The notes beneath the pieces are model-generated. The model did no database searches, was not told where the DNA came from, and was given only the letters and a program-made list of their open reading frames with translations. 7,017 nt of DNA from Bacteriovoracaceae bacterium. GTDB taxonomy: Bacteria > Bdellovibrionota > Bacteriovoracia > Bacteriovoracales > Bacteriovoracaceae. Shown piece by piece: positions 6,594-7,017 of this stretch; position 1 is the stretch's first letter; every line of letters begins with the position of its first letter. The stretch is from assembly GCA_023146355.1 (NCBI GenBank), contig JAGLCH010000345.1, positions 1 to 7,017 on the forward strand, written 5' to 3'. The position numbers and the translations under genes are program-made.

Positions 6594-6916
6594 AAACAAA
6601 TACTGTAAAGCTTTTGGCTATTGTTCTCCTTATTGTCTCCTGCAATACAGCTCAGAAGTCTAGTGGGAGCTGGATTCTTCAATTTGATCGTTCAGATAGG
6701 CCAATTACAGCATGTCTCTATCTTTCAATGGATTCAATAAAGTCCTTGTGGATTTCCATGAAATGCCAAAAGTCTGCTATTGATAGTGTTGTTCTCTGTA
6801 CTGAAGGGCGGCTCTTGCGTTCCTTCTCTTCGAAGGTGAAATGTAATAGGAGCTTCAATAACGCAGTAAAGAGCCATGGAGCATATTCCCTTAGAAGTGA
6901 CCCCTATGAAAAGTAA
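6590..6916 (+). CDS. Small Cys-containing lipoprotein of unknown function
   Basis: A 108-residue protein with a typical lipoprotein signal: MKTNTVK, a hydrophobic core, then IVSC with lipidated Cys18. The mature part is about 90 residues with four Cys (42, 59, 70, 85), enough for two disulfides, and is basic and Ser-rich towards the C terminus. The start is the ATG in the ATGA overlap with the upstream small gene; AAAGGA lies about eleven bases upstream, rather far, so reinitiation probably helps. No family is recognised. By position it is the last gene of the right arm and may be another envelope component of the same module. Confidence 0.75.
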   Translation: MKTNTVKLLAIVLLIVSCNTAQKSSGSWILQFDRSDRPITACLYLSMDSIKSLWISMKCQKSAIDSVVLCTEGRLLRSFSSKVKCNRSFNNAVKSHGAYSLRSDPYEK

Positions 6917-7017
6917 TGCAGTCAACTCTTATTGATTGCAATAATTATAGATCCCTGAGAATATTGACTTGCACAATTATATTGAAAGGCGTGCTAATGA
7001 ACTTTTAACTACATAAA
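6917..7017. other. AT-rich tail without a recognisable gene
   Basis: After the small lipoprotein stop there is no supported gene. A 30-codon frame starts at 6916 (TAATG overlap) and ends at TAA, but it has no SD of its own and a composition unlike its neighbours. An ATG near 6997 is closed within three codons. The AT-rich stretch includes a TTGACT at 6964-6969 without a matching -10 at normal spacing. No terminator hairpin is evident. Confidence 0.4.

Noticed and set aside
1..7017. CRISPR array, insertion sequence, tRNA or rRNA gene
   Set aside because: No regularly spaced repeats, transposase-like frame with terminal inverted repeats, or RNA gene signature was seen on either strand.

Overview
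The window is AT-rich, gene-dense bacterial DNA with two divergent gene clusters. Exported proteins and lipoproteins dominate. A Hanks-type Ser/Thr kinase carries an SPHN-type catalytic loop, and there is a lipoprotein with a short collagen-like stretch. This mix, with low GC and strong AGGAGG ribosome sites, suggests a Gram-negative bacterium, perhaps of the Bdellovibrionota (Bacteriovorax/Halobacteriovorax-like). That placement is an inference from gene style, not from a marker gene.

Left arm (minus strand, read from about 2800 down to 52): a DegP/HtrA-like secreted serine protease with two PDZ-like regions, then an exported protein of unknown family, then a coiled-coil lipoprotein. The genes are packed tightly: the SD of the second gene overlaps the stop of the first, and the second and third share an ATGA overlap. 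The protease frame is continuous from 2798 to 1482 except for one in-frame amber codon at 2541-2543. That codon separates the catalytic His from the Asp and Ser.

Centre (2799-2914): a 116-bp divergent promoter region with an 8-bp imperfect hairpin or operator-like inverted repeat.

Right arm (plus strand): a membrane-spanning Ser/Thr kinase with a Cys-rich outer domain overlaps by 14 bp a protein that joins an N-terminal DeoR/WYL-like helix-turn-helix to a degenerate C-terminal FHA-like domain. Then come a collagen-like lipoprotein split by two apparent -1 frameshifts, a small charged helical protein, and a small Cys-containing lipoprotein. The last two share an ATGA overlap.

Working model (inference): the kinase senses an envelope state through its outer disulfide-rich domain and signals to the HTH-FHA protein, which acts as a phosphorylation-responsive transcription factor. 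The divergent protease operon and downstream lipoproteins would be the envelope effectors or targets. Three apparent lesions (one amber, two single-base frame changes) sit in two of the eight genes. Whether they are decay, sequencing error or recoding is the main open question.
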